IMG/VR virus record: IMGVR_UViG_3300028559_000077
Location: 1-42,243 of that record
Source of the DNA: a virus
Reading direction: 5' to 3' (one strand)
Length of the DNA: 42,243 nt
Positions 1 to 8,150 of the stretch are shown in pieces. The position numbers and the translations under genes are program-made. Position 1 is the first letter of the stretch, and the number at the start of each line of letters is the position of its first letter. Below the pieces are notes generated by a model. The model was given only the letters and a program-made list of their open reading frames with translations. It was not told the origin of the DNA and searched no databases.

Positions 1-7
1 TATATAA

Positions 8-205
8 TGTACACAAATATTAGCATCAATCAATCGTACACTTGGTGTTGGTAAGAATATAAATAATTTTAAAACAGATTTAAGAATAGACCAATTCTTA
101 ACTCTAATAACATCAAGAATAAAAGATGATGAGTTTCTATCATCTTATCTTAAAGATAAGTTCAAAAAAGAAACAAGGGATTTTAAAATAAAACAAATAA
201 TTTAA
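8..205 (+). CDS. C-terminal fragment of an unidentified protein
   Basis: An open frame of 65 codons ends at the TAA at 203-205 and is closed upstream by an in-frame TAA at 5-7, with no ATG, GTG or TTG to start it. The peptide (contains LGVGKNINNF and ends in RDFKIKQII) is rich in Lys and Asp, like the real genes here, and it stops just before a good terminator, so it is probably the 3' end of a gene. The missing start could reflect an intron or frameshift upstream of the window, or a decayed gene. I do not recognise the family. Confidence 0.4.
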   Translation, partial: CTQILASINRTLGVGKNINNFKTDLRIDQFLTLITSRIKDDEFLSSYLKDKFKKETRDFKIKQII

Positions 206-208
206 AAT

Positions 209-241
209 AAAAAAACCTCTGATTAAATCAGAGGTTTTTTT
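209..241. terminator. Bidirectional Rho-independent terminator
   Basis: The arms CCTCTGAT and ATCAGAGG enclose a TAA loop, with an A-run on the left and a T-run on the right, so the hairpin works on both strands. It serves the gene ending at 205 (plus) and the convergent gene ending at 243 (minus). Confidence 0.9.
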
Positions 242-242
242 A

Positions 243-575
243 TTATTCACCTTGTTGTTTAGGTTTTTTTGAACGATTTGGTCTTTTCCTTTTAGGTTTA
301 GGTTTCTGCTCAGTTGAAACATCAGATACTGCTTCTACCGGCTTTTTAATCTTAGCCTTTATCTCTTTAGCTGTTTTTTTAGGTTCTTCCTTTTTTTCAA
401 CCTTAGGAGCTTCAACTTTAGGAGCTTCAACCTTAGGAGCCTCAACCTTAGGAGCCTCAACCACAGTTTTCAAAGGTTCTAAAACTTTTGTCTTAACATC
501 CTCAACAACTACGGCTTGTACCGGTTGTTCGTCGTTAAATCCGAAAAGTCCTTTAATAAATTTAAAAATTTTCAT
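243..575 (-). CDS. VEAPK-repeat protein with basic C-terminus
   Basis: This 110-residue protein has no recognised family. It begins with a short amphipathic stretch (MKIFKFIKGLFGF), followed by an acidic segment. Residues about 40-60 hold tandem VEAPK pentapeptides, visible in the DNA as a 15-base repeat at about 400-465. The last 40 residues are strongly basic (KPKPKRKRPNRSKKPK). The Lys/Pro/Ala/Glu-rich low-complexity region recalls histone-H1-like or linker proteins, but that is composition only. It could bind nucleic acid. The repeat is the kind that changes copy number by slippage. It ends in a shared terminator. Confidence 0.7.
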   Translation of the reverse strand: MKIFKFIKGLFGFNDEQPVQAVVVEDVKTKVLEPLKTVVEAPKVEAPKVEAPKVEAPKVEKKEEPKKTAKEIKAKIKKPVEAVSDVSTEQKPKPKRKRPNRSKKPKQQGE

Positions 576-590
576 AAATTTTATTTTTTT

Positions 591-600
591 TTAATATATA
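591..600 (+). promoter_or_regulatory. TTAATATATA promoter-like element
   Basis: An exact copy of the recurring 10-mer lies 72 bases before the helicase start. It is the only perfect copy with such a long leader. Assignment as a promoter rests on the repeated position of this word ahead of genes throughout the window. Confidence 0.5.
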
Positions 601-672
601 TACACACATCATGTTCCTCCTGTAAAAAAGCCTTAAAAAAAACTTAAATTACAAGATTACATATAACATATA

Positions 673-2130
673 ATGAAGTTTCGTTATGAACCAAACACAG
701 AAGAACTTGTTGTGTCAGATGCAACAAGAGTTGAATATCACCAAATGAATATATGGCTAACCCGACATGTTAAGGGTTATAGATATATGCCGGCTTTCAA
801 AATGGGTGTTTGGAATGGTCAGAATTCATATTTTAGAAATGGTAGAATAAATCTTGGTCTTTGGAAAGAATGTTTTAATGGTTGTAAAGAGATAGAAGTT
901 CCGTTTGTTATTGAGAATAAAGAAGACTTTCCTATAAATAGAGATATTAGTCTTGATAAAGTTAAAGACTTTTGTAAAGAATTTTTTAAAGATCATAAAG
1001 TTAAGAATAAACAAGGTGAGTGGATACCGTTCACACCCTATGATCACCAAGTAGATGCTGCTTATAAAATACTTAAAAATAGATTTTGTATGGCTGAGGT
1101 TGCAACTTCTGGTGGAAAATCGCTAATTATATCAATAGTTATATTTTACACTTTAAAGAATCTAAAAGAAGATTCTAAATTTTTACTTATTGTTCCATCA
1201 ATTACCTTAGTTACACAATTCTATGATAATATAATAGAGTATAATCAAGGAATAAACAGACTTTCAAATAAAGAAGTCAATGAAAATGGTTGTGATATAA
1301 GAATAGAAGAAGTTATGTCTGATAAACCACGAAAATATTCTGGAACTGAAAATCCAAATATCTACATAGGTACATATCAATCATTAGAGAAATGGCCTAA
1401 ACAATTTTTTCAACAATTTCATACAGTTGCTTGTGATGAGGCTCACGGTGCTAAAGCAAAAACTATAACTGGGATTCTACACAAAACATTTGGTTCTGCT
1501 TATTCAAGATTTGGAGTTTCTGGTACTTTTCCACCAGATGAATCTTGTGAAATATTAACAATACAATCTGTTTTAGGACCTAAAATAACCGAAGTTTCTG
1601 CAAGTGAATTAAAAGAAAAGGGTATTATCACACCAATGGAAGTTAAAGTCGTTGTTATGAACCATCAAGACTTGGATTATGGTGAAAGACTTGAGTATAT
1701 AAAGAGAAGTGGTATGGGTAAGGAAGCTTTAGAATTAGAAAAAAGCTTTATACACGAATCAGATAAAAGATTAAATTTTATTAAAAAAATTGTTGAGAAA
1801 TGTGATAAAAATACACTTATTCTTTTTCATAGTATTGAATATGGGCATAAGATTCTTAATAAATTAAAAAATGAAATCACCGATAAAGACTTTTTCTATA
1901 TTGATGGTGAAGTTAGAAATAAAGAAAGAGAAGCTATTAAGAAGTTTATGGAAGAAACTAAAATAAAAGTAGAATTCACTATTTTAAATTTTGGAGATTA
2001 TGAATTAGATTTTGAATCAGATATGAATATTTTACTGAGTAATGGTAAATTCAAAAAAGCAAAAGAAATAACACCTGAAGATGATATAGATGATAAGTTT
2101 TTAAAGAACTATAAAAAAAATAAAAAATAA
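673..2130 (+). CDS. uvsW: UvsW-type DNA helicase, 5' part of a split gene
   Basis: This is an SF2 helicase of the T4 UvsW kind, an ATP-dependent enzyme that unwinds and branch-migrates recombination and stalled-fork intermediates. Walker A (ATSGGKS) is at residues 144-150, motif II DEAH at 255-258, motif III-like SGT near 282, and the second RecA lobe begins near 370. The helicase sequence runs to about residue 431 (EETKI). The remaining 54 residues are foreign: NILLSNGKFKKAKEITPEDD resembles the strand pattern of Hint/intein or homing-endonuclease-associated domains, but lacks a catalytic Cys or His. T4 UvsW is about 500 residues, so the lobe carrying motifs V and VI is missing here. It lies at 2564-2827 in another frame. 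Whether the product is functional, trans-spliced or dead cannot be told from sequence. Confidence 0.9.
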   Translation: MKFRYEPNTEELVVSDATRVEYHQMNIWLTRHVKGYRYMPAFKMGVWNGQNSYFRNGRINLGLWKECFNGCKEIEVPFVIENKEDFPINRDISLDKVKDFCKEFFKDHKVKNKQGEWIPFTPYDHQVDAAYKILKNRFCMAEVATSGGKSLIISIVIFYTLKNLKEDSKFLLIVPSITLVTQFYDNIIEYNQGINRLSNKEVNENGCDIRIEEVMSDKPRKYSGTENPNIYIGTYQSLEKWPKQFFQQFHTVACDEAHGAKAKTITGILHKTFGSAYSRFGVSGTFPPDESCEILTIQSVLGPKITEVSASELKEKGIITPMEVKVVVMNHQDLDYGERLEYIKRSGMGKEALELEKSFIHESDKRLNFIKKIVEKCDKNTLILFHSIEYGHKILNKLKNEITDKDFFYIDGEVRNKEREAIKKFMEETKIKVEFTILNFGDYELDFESDMNILLSNGKFKKAKEITPEDDIDDKFLKNYKKNKK

Positions 2131-2182
2131 TCTACTGGGGGATAATCTCTCAAAAGAACAGAGGATTAATTTCAAAGATAAA

Positions 2183-2485
2183 ATGACTATTATAAATAAA
2201 GATAAAAACAAAAGAGAAGATGCTGGGAAAAAAATAAAAAAACTTTGGATAGATGATGAATATTTAGAAAAAATGAAAAATAGAAAACATCGAGCAGGTA
2301 AAAAAATTAAAATTATAAAACCTAACGGTGAAGAAATTATTTTCGAAACAATGTGTGAGATAGAGAGAGAATACAATTTTAGTAAACATTTTGTCAGAAA
2401 ATACAGAGATAAAAATTTACAAGTAGAAGAAAAACATTTAAATGAAAATAAACAACTCTTGGGTTGCATAATAGAAAGTATATAA
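2183..2485 (+). CDS. Homing-endonuclease C-terminal remnant (NUMOD-type)
   Basis: This 100-residue ORF lies inside the insertion that splits the helicase gene. It has a KMKNRKH segment followed by KIKIIKPNGEEIIF, then a helix-turn-helix-like stretch and a closing LLGCIIESI. That arrangement matches the DNA-binding tail (NUMOD modules) of phage GIY-YIG and HNH homing endonucleases. No nuclease motif is present, so the catalytic half has been lost or never came along. The sequence between 2131 and 2182 does not rejoin it to the upstream ORF in any frame I can see. It is probably non-functional, or a stand-alone DNA-binding relic. Confidence 0.6.
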   Translation: MTIINKDKNKREDAGKKIKKLWIDDEYLEKMKNRKHRAGKKIKIIKPNGEEIIFETMCEIEREYNFSKHFVRKYRDKNLQVEEKHLNENKQLLGCIIESI

Positions 2486-2560
2486 ATGGCTAAAATATTA
2501 GACAAAAGGAAAGAAATTAGAGAAAAGGAGGCGACTAAAATATTAGTCGCCTCCTATTAG
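2486..2560 (+). other. 24-codon mini-ORF re-encoding the helicase motif V edge
   Basis: This ORF starts right after the homing-endonuclease remnant. Its last residues, EATKILVASY, are the strand that should precede GTLSTGVS in UvsW helicases, yet it ends in TAG followed by TAA. The next codon (2564) begins GTLSTGVS in the same frame, so two stop codons sit exactly inside motif V. Its earlier part (DKRKEIREKEATKI) also looks like a diverged copy of the region ending exon 1 (NKEREAIKKFMEETKI). It may be a coconverted or duplicated exon end. Independent translation is unproven. Confidence 0.6.
2527..2554 (+). repeat. Perfect 11-bp hairpin over motif V codons
   Basis: GGAGGCGACTA and TAGTCGCCTCC flank a six-base AAATAT loop. 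It is far more GC-rich than its surroundings and ends four bases before the TAG-TAA pair. There is no T-run after it, so it is not a standard terminator. It could stall ribosomes, mask a start, or be a by-product of the ILVAS codons. Confidence 0.85.
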
Positions 2561-2563
2561 TAA

Positions 2564-2827
2564 GGAACATTATCCACAGGAGTCTCAATAAATGCTATAT
2601 TTAATGTAATATTTGCAGATTCATTTAAATCAGAACAAATTATTATCCAATCAATAGGTCGTGCATTAAGACTACACGAAGAAAAGAAGACCGCTTTAAT
2701 TTTCGACTTGGTCGATGTTTTCACACACGATAATCCTAAGAATACTCTGTTCAGACATTTCAAAGAAAGGGAAAAATTCTATATCAAAAGAAAATACCCA
2801 TACACTTTAACTAAAATCAATCTTTAG
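2564..2827 (+). pseudogene. uvsW: UvsW-type helicase, 3' part (motifs V-VI)
   Basis: The frame opens with GTLSTGVSINAIFNVIF (motif V), continues to IIIQSIGRALRLHEEKK (motif VI, with the arginine finger) and ends KYPYTLTKINL, much like the C-terminus of T4 UvsW. It has no start codon of its own and is in a different frame from the 5' part. Two stop codons precede it directly. It is clearly the missing C-terminal lobe of the helicase at 673. Expression would need splicing, bypass or initiation from an unusual codon. It converges with and overlaps the stop of the next minus-strand gene by three bases. Confidence 0.85.
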
Positions 2828-4461
2828 ACCACATCTCTTCCTTCTAGTAAAGTATAGTTAAATTTATTTCCGTGTTTTGTTATGTGATATCTAGCGTATT
2901 CGATTAATTGCTTATAATCTGCCTCTTTAGAAAAGACTTGACATCCCTCAGACCAAGTATCAACAGTTACACCACCGCCAAATCCTCTATGTATCAACAT
3001 ACCGGAAGATGTATCTAAGTTTTTTAAAGCAGTACTTTTGTTGCTAAAAGTAATAATATCAGAATTCCAATTTTGATCTCTATAGGTATATTGTCCTCCA
3101 TTAACCATAAAAAATGGACTTTCCCAAAAACCCTTTTTACCAGGAACTGCTTCTTCGAGTCTGTAGATATCTCTATATTGACCTGGAACCATAATTCCCA
3201 ATCCTTGAGCTCTTTGGGGTTTATTAGTTTTAGGGTCAATTGAAATACACCATTCTTTCATAGTTTGCTTAGGTCTAAATCCATGATATAAACCTGGAAT
3301 TGTAGAAATCGCCCAGTTCTGTGACTGCCACTTACCAGCATCGTCCTTCCAAATAGCCCACATCCTATCTTTAAATACATTACTATATTTTTCCCCCTCA
3401 TATTGATTTCTAATTCCAACTAGATTAATATAGTACGGGGTTTCAACAATTTTATAAAACTCACCTTTACTATTTTTTTTCTTTCTCATGGCTGTGAGTA
3501 TTTTCTCTACATTGGTATTTACCTCCGGAGTTGGTGGTAATGGTGTTGCTAGAGATGTTTGAGGAACACCATCCGTTGGTGATAATGAACCAGCAGTTCC
3601 ATCAGAATTTACAGCAGATGGTGTCTCTGTACCATTTCCATCTTTTGGTGTATTAATTGGATCACTCTTCGCTTCTGTTTTTAAAGTTTGTACCGTTGTT
3701 TTTATATTATCACCAACTTGTGGATCATTTATTCTCAAATTAGCATCACGAGCAGTATCATTTTTAATACTCGTAATCGCCTCATTATCATTCATGTATA
3801 TATTTTGTGATAGAAATTTAGGATTTTTTAAAACTTGATACTCTTGACATATTTTTATCAGTACGGGTGACGGTAATGTTGGTGTTGCTGGTGGTAAAGT
3901 TTGTAAATATGCTGGACCTTGTGAACCCATTAATACCTGAATAAATCTATCAAACCAATTTAAAAAATTAGTACCTAATATAGATTGTTGATCAGGATGA
4001 GCATCTCCTATATTTATTTTACCAAAATTATCTTTTAGATTTAAATTAATTTCATCCTCAGTTATATTAATATTATTAAACTTATAGTCTATTTTAAGAC
4101 CCTCTTGATCATTCACATAAATTTGAGATTTATGATCAAATAGTACAGACTTCATAGAAGTATAGTTTTTACCGGATAAAGATTTGAGTTTCTTCTCTAA
4201 ATTAACATTATAAAACTCAGAATATATATACTCTGGCTTATAAATATTACCCGAATCAAATACAACAGTGACAGCTTTACCAATTTCTGGTAAATTAAAT
4301 CCATTTCCATTTAAATCCTTCCAAGGACTTGCCCATGGAATATCAGCAACAGGCATTTCATCAAATACACCGATTACACGAACCTTGCACCTACCGTTTT
4401 TATTAGGATCTTCATTATTTTGAATAATCCCTATATATGTTTTCCCTTGTTCTACTGTCAT
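2824..4461 (-). CDS. gp5-like baseplate spike with C-terminal cell-wall domain
   Basis: This 545-residue protein belongs at the tip of the contractile tail. Residues 1-100 read as the Gp5/VgrG OB-fold (IGIIQNNEDPNKNGRCKVRV, then a PWASP segment and KAVTVVFDSG). A middle region has short beta repeats (NINITEDEINLNLKDNFGKI), followed by a Pro/Thr-rich linker to about 320. The last 200 residues form a globular domain with LIHRGFGGG (H491) and TWSEGCQVF (C507). The His plus S-x-G-C pattern is that of L,D-transpeptidase/YkuD-like domains, so peptidoglycan binding or cutting during injection is inferred. T4 gp5 carries a lysozyme domain instead. Four bases separate it from the upstream baseplate gene, so they are probably cotranscribed. 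Confidence 0.8.
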   Translation of the reverse strand: MTVEQGKTYIGIIQNNEDPNKNGRCKVRVIGVFDEMPVADIPWASPWKDLNGNGFNLPEIGKAVTVVFDSGNIYKPEYIYSEFYNVNLEKKLKSLSGKNYTSMKSVLFDHKSQIYVNDQEGLKIDYKFNNINITEDEINLNLKDNFGKINIGDAHPDQQSILGTNFLNWFDRFIQVLMGSQGPAYLQTLPPATPTLPSPVLIKICQEYQVLKNPKFLSQNIYMNDNEAITSIKNDTARDANLRINDPQVGDNIKTTVQTLKTEAKSDPINTPKDGNGTETPSAVNSDGTAGSLSPTDGVPQTSLATPLPPTPEVNTNVEKILTAMRKKKNSKGEFYKIVETPYYINLVGIRNQYEGEKYSNVFKDRMWAIWKDDAGKWQSQNWAISTIPGLYHGFRPKQTMKEWCISIDPKTNKPQRAQGLGIMVPGQYRDIYRLEEAVPGKKGFWESPFFMVNGGQYTYRDQNWNSDIITFSNKSTALKNLDTSSGMLIHRGFGGGVTVDTWSEGCQVFSKEADYKQLIEYARYHITKHGNKFNYTLLEGRDVV

Positions 4462-4465
4462 AGTA

Positions 4466-6667
4466 TCATCCTCCTAAATCTAATGCACTTCCTAATACAT
4501 CACCAGTAAAATTTCTTAAAGCATTCATGACATCATAAAATGGAGTGCTACCTGGTTTTATATTGTAAACATTTGTTGGTGCTGATATACTGCCTAATCC
4601 GTAAGATTGTTTAACCTTTTCTATTGTATTATTCAACAATCTAAATCGATCATTCAACTGTCTCTGAGCCTCATTTGTAATAGCAGTCTTGGTTGCTTTT
4701 AGAAGATCCTTACCAGCATTCTTCAAAGCTCCTTTGAATTTATCTTTTTTATCGATATCCTTTATATCACCAAGTATATCATTAGAATTTACGAGTCCAC
4801 TAATAATATCCGATATTGAAGACGTATCTTCGACTTGATTGTCAGATATTACATCGAGTCTAACAAAATCTACCTGTTTAGATAATCCTCTAATAGATGA
4901 ATTTTTACCGTCAGGTGACTCAAATACAACTCTTTGAGTATCTTTTGTCGAGACCTTATTTGGATACAAAAGACCATTATTTAATGTTAAATATTCTCCT
5001 TTTGATCCCTTTAATGTAGAATAATCAAATCTTTCGAAGCTCATATCAGAATGTTTAAAACTAATATCTATTGTATGAGTATCGGATGCTTGTAATGGAA
5101 CAGAATGATCAATGGCTCCTGGATGTGGCATTACTGGAACATGAAACTGACACTCATATAAATTATACCGATACCTAGATACATTTTCTTTTATCACTTC
5201 GAGTACTCTCGATTCATATTGTGGATCAACGCTTTCATTTACATCTTTGCTTATTGATCCAGTAGTAGGTTTGGGATATGAACTATTTGTAACAGGTTCA
5301 GTAGCAGTAAGTTGATCAAATTGTTCATCAGCTTGATCGGGTCTCAGATTTTTGAATGTTGCAGGTGCCGCTGCTGCCTTTGCTGCCTCTGCTGGTGCCG
5401 CCGCCACCGAATCAACCGGAGCAGGACCATTTAGAACACTTCTAACCCGTCCGATATTTCTGATTTCAGAAACAATTATTTCACAATCAAACCTCAATAT
5501 ATTCTCTGGTAAAACACCTTTACCCCTTTTTCTAGACCAATATAACAACTTGTACAAATTTAGTAACGTACCAGTGCTTAATGTAACATCTTCATAGAAA
5601 GATAACTTTATTAAATCTGTCTTCCATTTAACAAAAGCTGCTTGTCCACTTGCAGTGTTGGCCTCAACTAATTTTTCTAATCCTTCTATTTTCTTAATAT
5701 AATGTCTCTTTTTAAGATTACTATTATATAAATTTTTATACTTACCAGGAGGTGGTGTATAGTTTGCTTGACCATTGACATACGGACCACCTGTTATTTG
5801 ACCATTTGTTTCTACAAGATCATTAAACTTAAAGAATTTTTGAATTTCAAAGTTGAAACTTTCTAAAATTTCTCTTCTACCACCGATTTCTTCATGAGTT
5901 AGACCAATTAGATCAATAAAATCAGCAGCAACTCCGTTGAAAATTGGAGAATTCAAAGTATTGATAACAATTTCAAAACCGAAGTACACAGGATCTTCAT
6001 TTTCATACGGTGTTCCTTGTCCACCAGAATGGAATTTTGATCTAACCCATGGTTTAGGCTCGTTAGTACCTGTAAATGAACTTCGTGGATTGTTTCCTAC
6101 AAGTATCTTTGGAATACCAGGATTAAAACTTCCTGGCCAATTAGATAATGATTTATCGTCTTGTAAACTAAATTTAAAATCTGTTTGTGGATCATTCTCA
6201 CCCACTTTTCTAGTAGTTATCGCAAGATTATCATCATTAAATTTATTGAGATATTCTTTATTACTGTTTAATCTTTTCTCGGTATCCATCAATTCTTTAT
6301 TCGAAACATCTAGTGACCGACCAGAGGCCGCCGCCTCGCTATCGTTATTACCCAAGTAAAATGCTGTAAGTTTTCCTTTGAATGTTCCGTATTCACGGGT
6401 ATAATATGATATTGGAGTAAAACCAGCAGGATATCCCTCAGAACCTACAGAAACCGCAGGTGAGAGTTGTCCTTGGTCTGGATTAGGATTTTTTTCGTAT
6501 GATAGAAGTGATGTTCGAGCAACACCACTCGCATTCATAGGACCGAAAAATACACCTGAGTGACTTTTCGGCATCATAGGTGATGATTCCATACCAAGAA
6601 GTTTATTGAAACTGCCTTGAATCTTACTATTCGCTTTATCGAAAAAATTATCTAAACTACCAGCCAT
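4466..6667 (-). CDS. Baseplate protein, possibly tail-tube initiator
   Basis: This 733-residue structural protein is cotranscribed with the gp5-like spike gene. It contains LNLYKLLYWSRKR and then LPENILRFDCEIIVSE near residue 390, and YRYNLYECQF with a following IDISFKHSDMSFERF near 500-560. That pattern resembles tail-tube and tube-initiator proteins (T4 gp48/gp54 type). An Ala/Pro-rich linker at about 420-445 has higher GC than its surroundings. The C-terminal 130 residues are helical. No signal peptide or enzyme motif is seen. The assignment to tube initiator is by pattern and neighbours only. It could be another hub component. A TAATATATA-type element lies just upstream (about 6671-6680). 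Confidence 0.6.
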   Translation of the reverse strand: MAGSLDNFFDKANSKIQGSFNKLLGMESSPMMPKSHSGVFFGPMNASGVARTSLLSYEKNPNPDQGQLSPAVSVGSEGYPAGFTPISYYTREYGTFKGKLTAFYLGNNDSEAAASGRSLDVSNKELMDTEKRLNSNKEYLNKFNDDNLAITTRKVGENDPQTDFKFSLQDDKSLSNWPGSFNPGIPKILVGNNPRSSFTGTNEPKPWVRSKFHSGGQGTPYENEDPVYFGFEIVINTLNSPIFNGVAADFIDLIGLTHEEIGGRREILESFNFEIQKFFKFNDLVETNGQITGGPYVNGQANYTPPPGKYKNLYNSNLKKRHYIKKIEGLEKLVEANTASGQAAFVKWKTDLIKLSFYEDVTLSTGTLLNLYKLLYWSRKRGKGVLPENILRFDCEIIVSEIRNIGRVRSVLNGPAPVDSVAAAPAEAAKAAAAPATFKNLRPDQADEQFDQLTATEPVTNSSYPKPTTGSISKDVNESVDPQYESRVLEVIKENVSRYRYNLYECQFHVPVMPHPGAIDHSVPLQASDTHTIDISFKHSDMSFERFDYSTLKGSKGEYLTLNNGLLYPNKVSTKDTQRVVFESPDGKNSSIRGLSKQVDFVRLDVISDNQVEDTSSISDIISGLVNSNDILGDIKDIDKKDKFKGALKNAGKDLLKATKTAITNEAQRQLNDRFRLLNNTIEKVKQSYGLGSISAPTNVYNIKPGSTPFYDVMNALRNFTGDVLGSALDLGG

Positions 6668-6724
6668 ATTTTTATATATTATAAATTATCTGACATACTA
6701 AAAAATAATTTCAAATTAAATTTT

Positions 6725-6734
6725 TTAATATATA
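6725..6734 (+). promoter_or_regulatory. TTAATATATA promoter-like element
   Basis: An exact copy ends five bases before the ATG of the next gene, so transcripts starting here would have almost no leader. Confidence 0.6.
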
Positions 6735-6739
6735 GAATT

Positions 6740-8116
6740 ATGAAATTTATTAAAACCCACCACTTATTCGAATCAAACGATCAAAAGTCGAATTACTCAC
6801 CAAAAAATATAGTATCTGAGATATCTACTTGTATGGTCCTTTTAAATAATTCTTTTCTTGATAACATTCTTGATAGAGGACTTAAAGCAAGATATTCCGA
6901 GAATTCTGGAGTTTTTCTCACAGATTTAAAAAATCTACTTCTTTCTAAGAATAGATTAGAACTTGGTAAACTAGAAGGTGGTAAATTTGTGGTTGATAAT
7001 GAGTTATCCAAGATTAATGGATTCTTTGATTCAGTAGAATTTGATATAGAAAAAAATTGGGATCAATTAGTAAATTCAAGATCAACAGCTAGAAATATAA
7101 TTGATAAATTACTACCAGATGAAAAGTTAGAATCTGATTTAATTTCAAAAATATACTGGATAGGTCCTAATAAGAGTGATGATTGTAAAGAAGATATAGT
7201 GGTAGAGTTGAATAGTGGAATTCAATATTCATTTTATTTAAATAAAAATATATCTTTACAAAAAACTGCTAGTTTTAATAAATTTGCTGACGATTTACTA
7301 GGTAATGATATAGATAATTTATTTAAAGAAGATAATATTAATAAATGGGATAAATTAACTCAAGAGTGGGTAAGAATTGTATATGAAAATTCTTCTAAAA
7401 ATATACAATCACATATTGAAAAATTTATTGACACTAATAGAATTGATTCAATTGGATATTTTGAGTATTTTGATATTAGACATCGTGATCCAAAGTATAA
7501 ATTTCTAGGTGAATATATTAAAGAATTTGAAAAAAACATTTTAAAGTTCTCAGATTTACTCAATGAGATATGGAAAAATAAAGAATTATACTTTACTGAT
7601 TTGGGTCGTGTAGTTAAGGACTGGAATGAGGTTAAAATAACTATATTAAATTCAAGAATACTTGAGCACCTTTTTACAACATCTTTAAAAAAATCTAAAT
7701 TAGATGAAATTACTAAATTAGAATCTGGTATGAAAAGGGCAACTGGGACTATTAAAATGAAATTAATTAAAACACTAGTTGAAAAGATGGATTGTCTAGA
7801 AAGACCAACTTATTTTCTATCAAAATCTGGAGATAACTTTATTCAAATACCAGATAGAACATTTTTTAGAAAAAACTATGATGATTTAGAAGTACTATTT
7901 GATTATCACGTTAATTTTAAAGTGTCTAGTGAAGAAGAGGACAATCAATTTAAGTTTAAAATAAATTTAAATCTTAAAGAAGAAGAACTATTGAGTATGT
8001 ATATTATTGTTGGGTTTTCTGGTGGTGAATTTACAAGTAAATTAAATGCCAAATATAGATACGAATTGGCTTCAAATTTTAATTACATAGTTTCAAAAAA
8101 ATTCGATATTGAATAA
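6740..8116 (+). CDS. Unknown protein with capsid-targeting-like N-terminus
   Basis: This 458-residue protein is from a family I do not recognise. It opens MKFIKTHHLFESND, which fits the short MK-aromatic-x-x-F-x-E-S/A pattern shared by many genes in this window and recalls the T4 internal-protein targeting peptide that gp21 protease cuts after Glu. The rest is soluble, helix-rich and acidic, with a beta-rich stretch near 400-430 (VNFKVSSEEEDNQFKFKINL). There are no Cys clusters or P-loop. It lies between baseplate genes, so a virion role is possible but unproven. Confidence 0.75.
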   Translation: MKFIKTHHLFESNDQKSNYSPKNIVSEISTCMVLLNNSFLDNILDRGLKARYSENSGVFLTDLKNLLLSKNRLELGKLEGGKFVVDNELSKINGFFDSVEFDIEKNWDQLVNSRSTARNIIDKLLPDEKLESDLISKIYWIGPNKSDDCKEDIVVELNSGIQYSFYLNKNISLQKTASFNKFADDLLGNDIDNLFKEDNINKWDKLTQEWVRIVYENSSKNIQSHIEKFIDTNRIDSIGYFEYFDIRHRDPKYKFLGEYIKEFEKNILKFSDLLNEIWKNKELYFTDLGRVVKDWNEVKITILNSRILEHLFTTSLKKSKLDEITKLESGMKRATGTIKMKLIKTLVEKMDCLERPTYFLSKSGDNFIQIPDRTFFRKNYDDLEVLFDYHVNFKVSSEEEDNQFKFKINLNLKEEELLSMYIIVGFSGGEFTSKLNAKYRYELASNFNYIVSKKFDIE

Positions 8117-8150
8117 TTTTTGGGGAAATATAAAGTATTATATATAAACC

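Noticed and set aside
1966-2533. Functional group I intron in the helicase gene.
   Set aside because: I could not place a P7/P3 core or matching splice junctions, and the stops before motif V would remain after the simplest excision. Left open as one explanation only.
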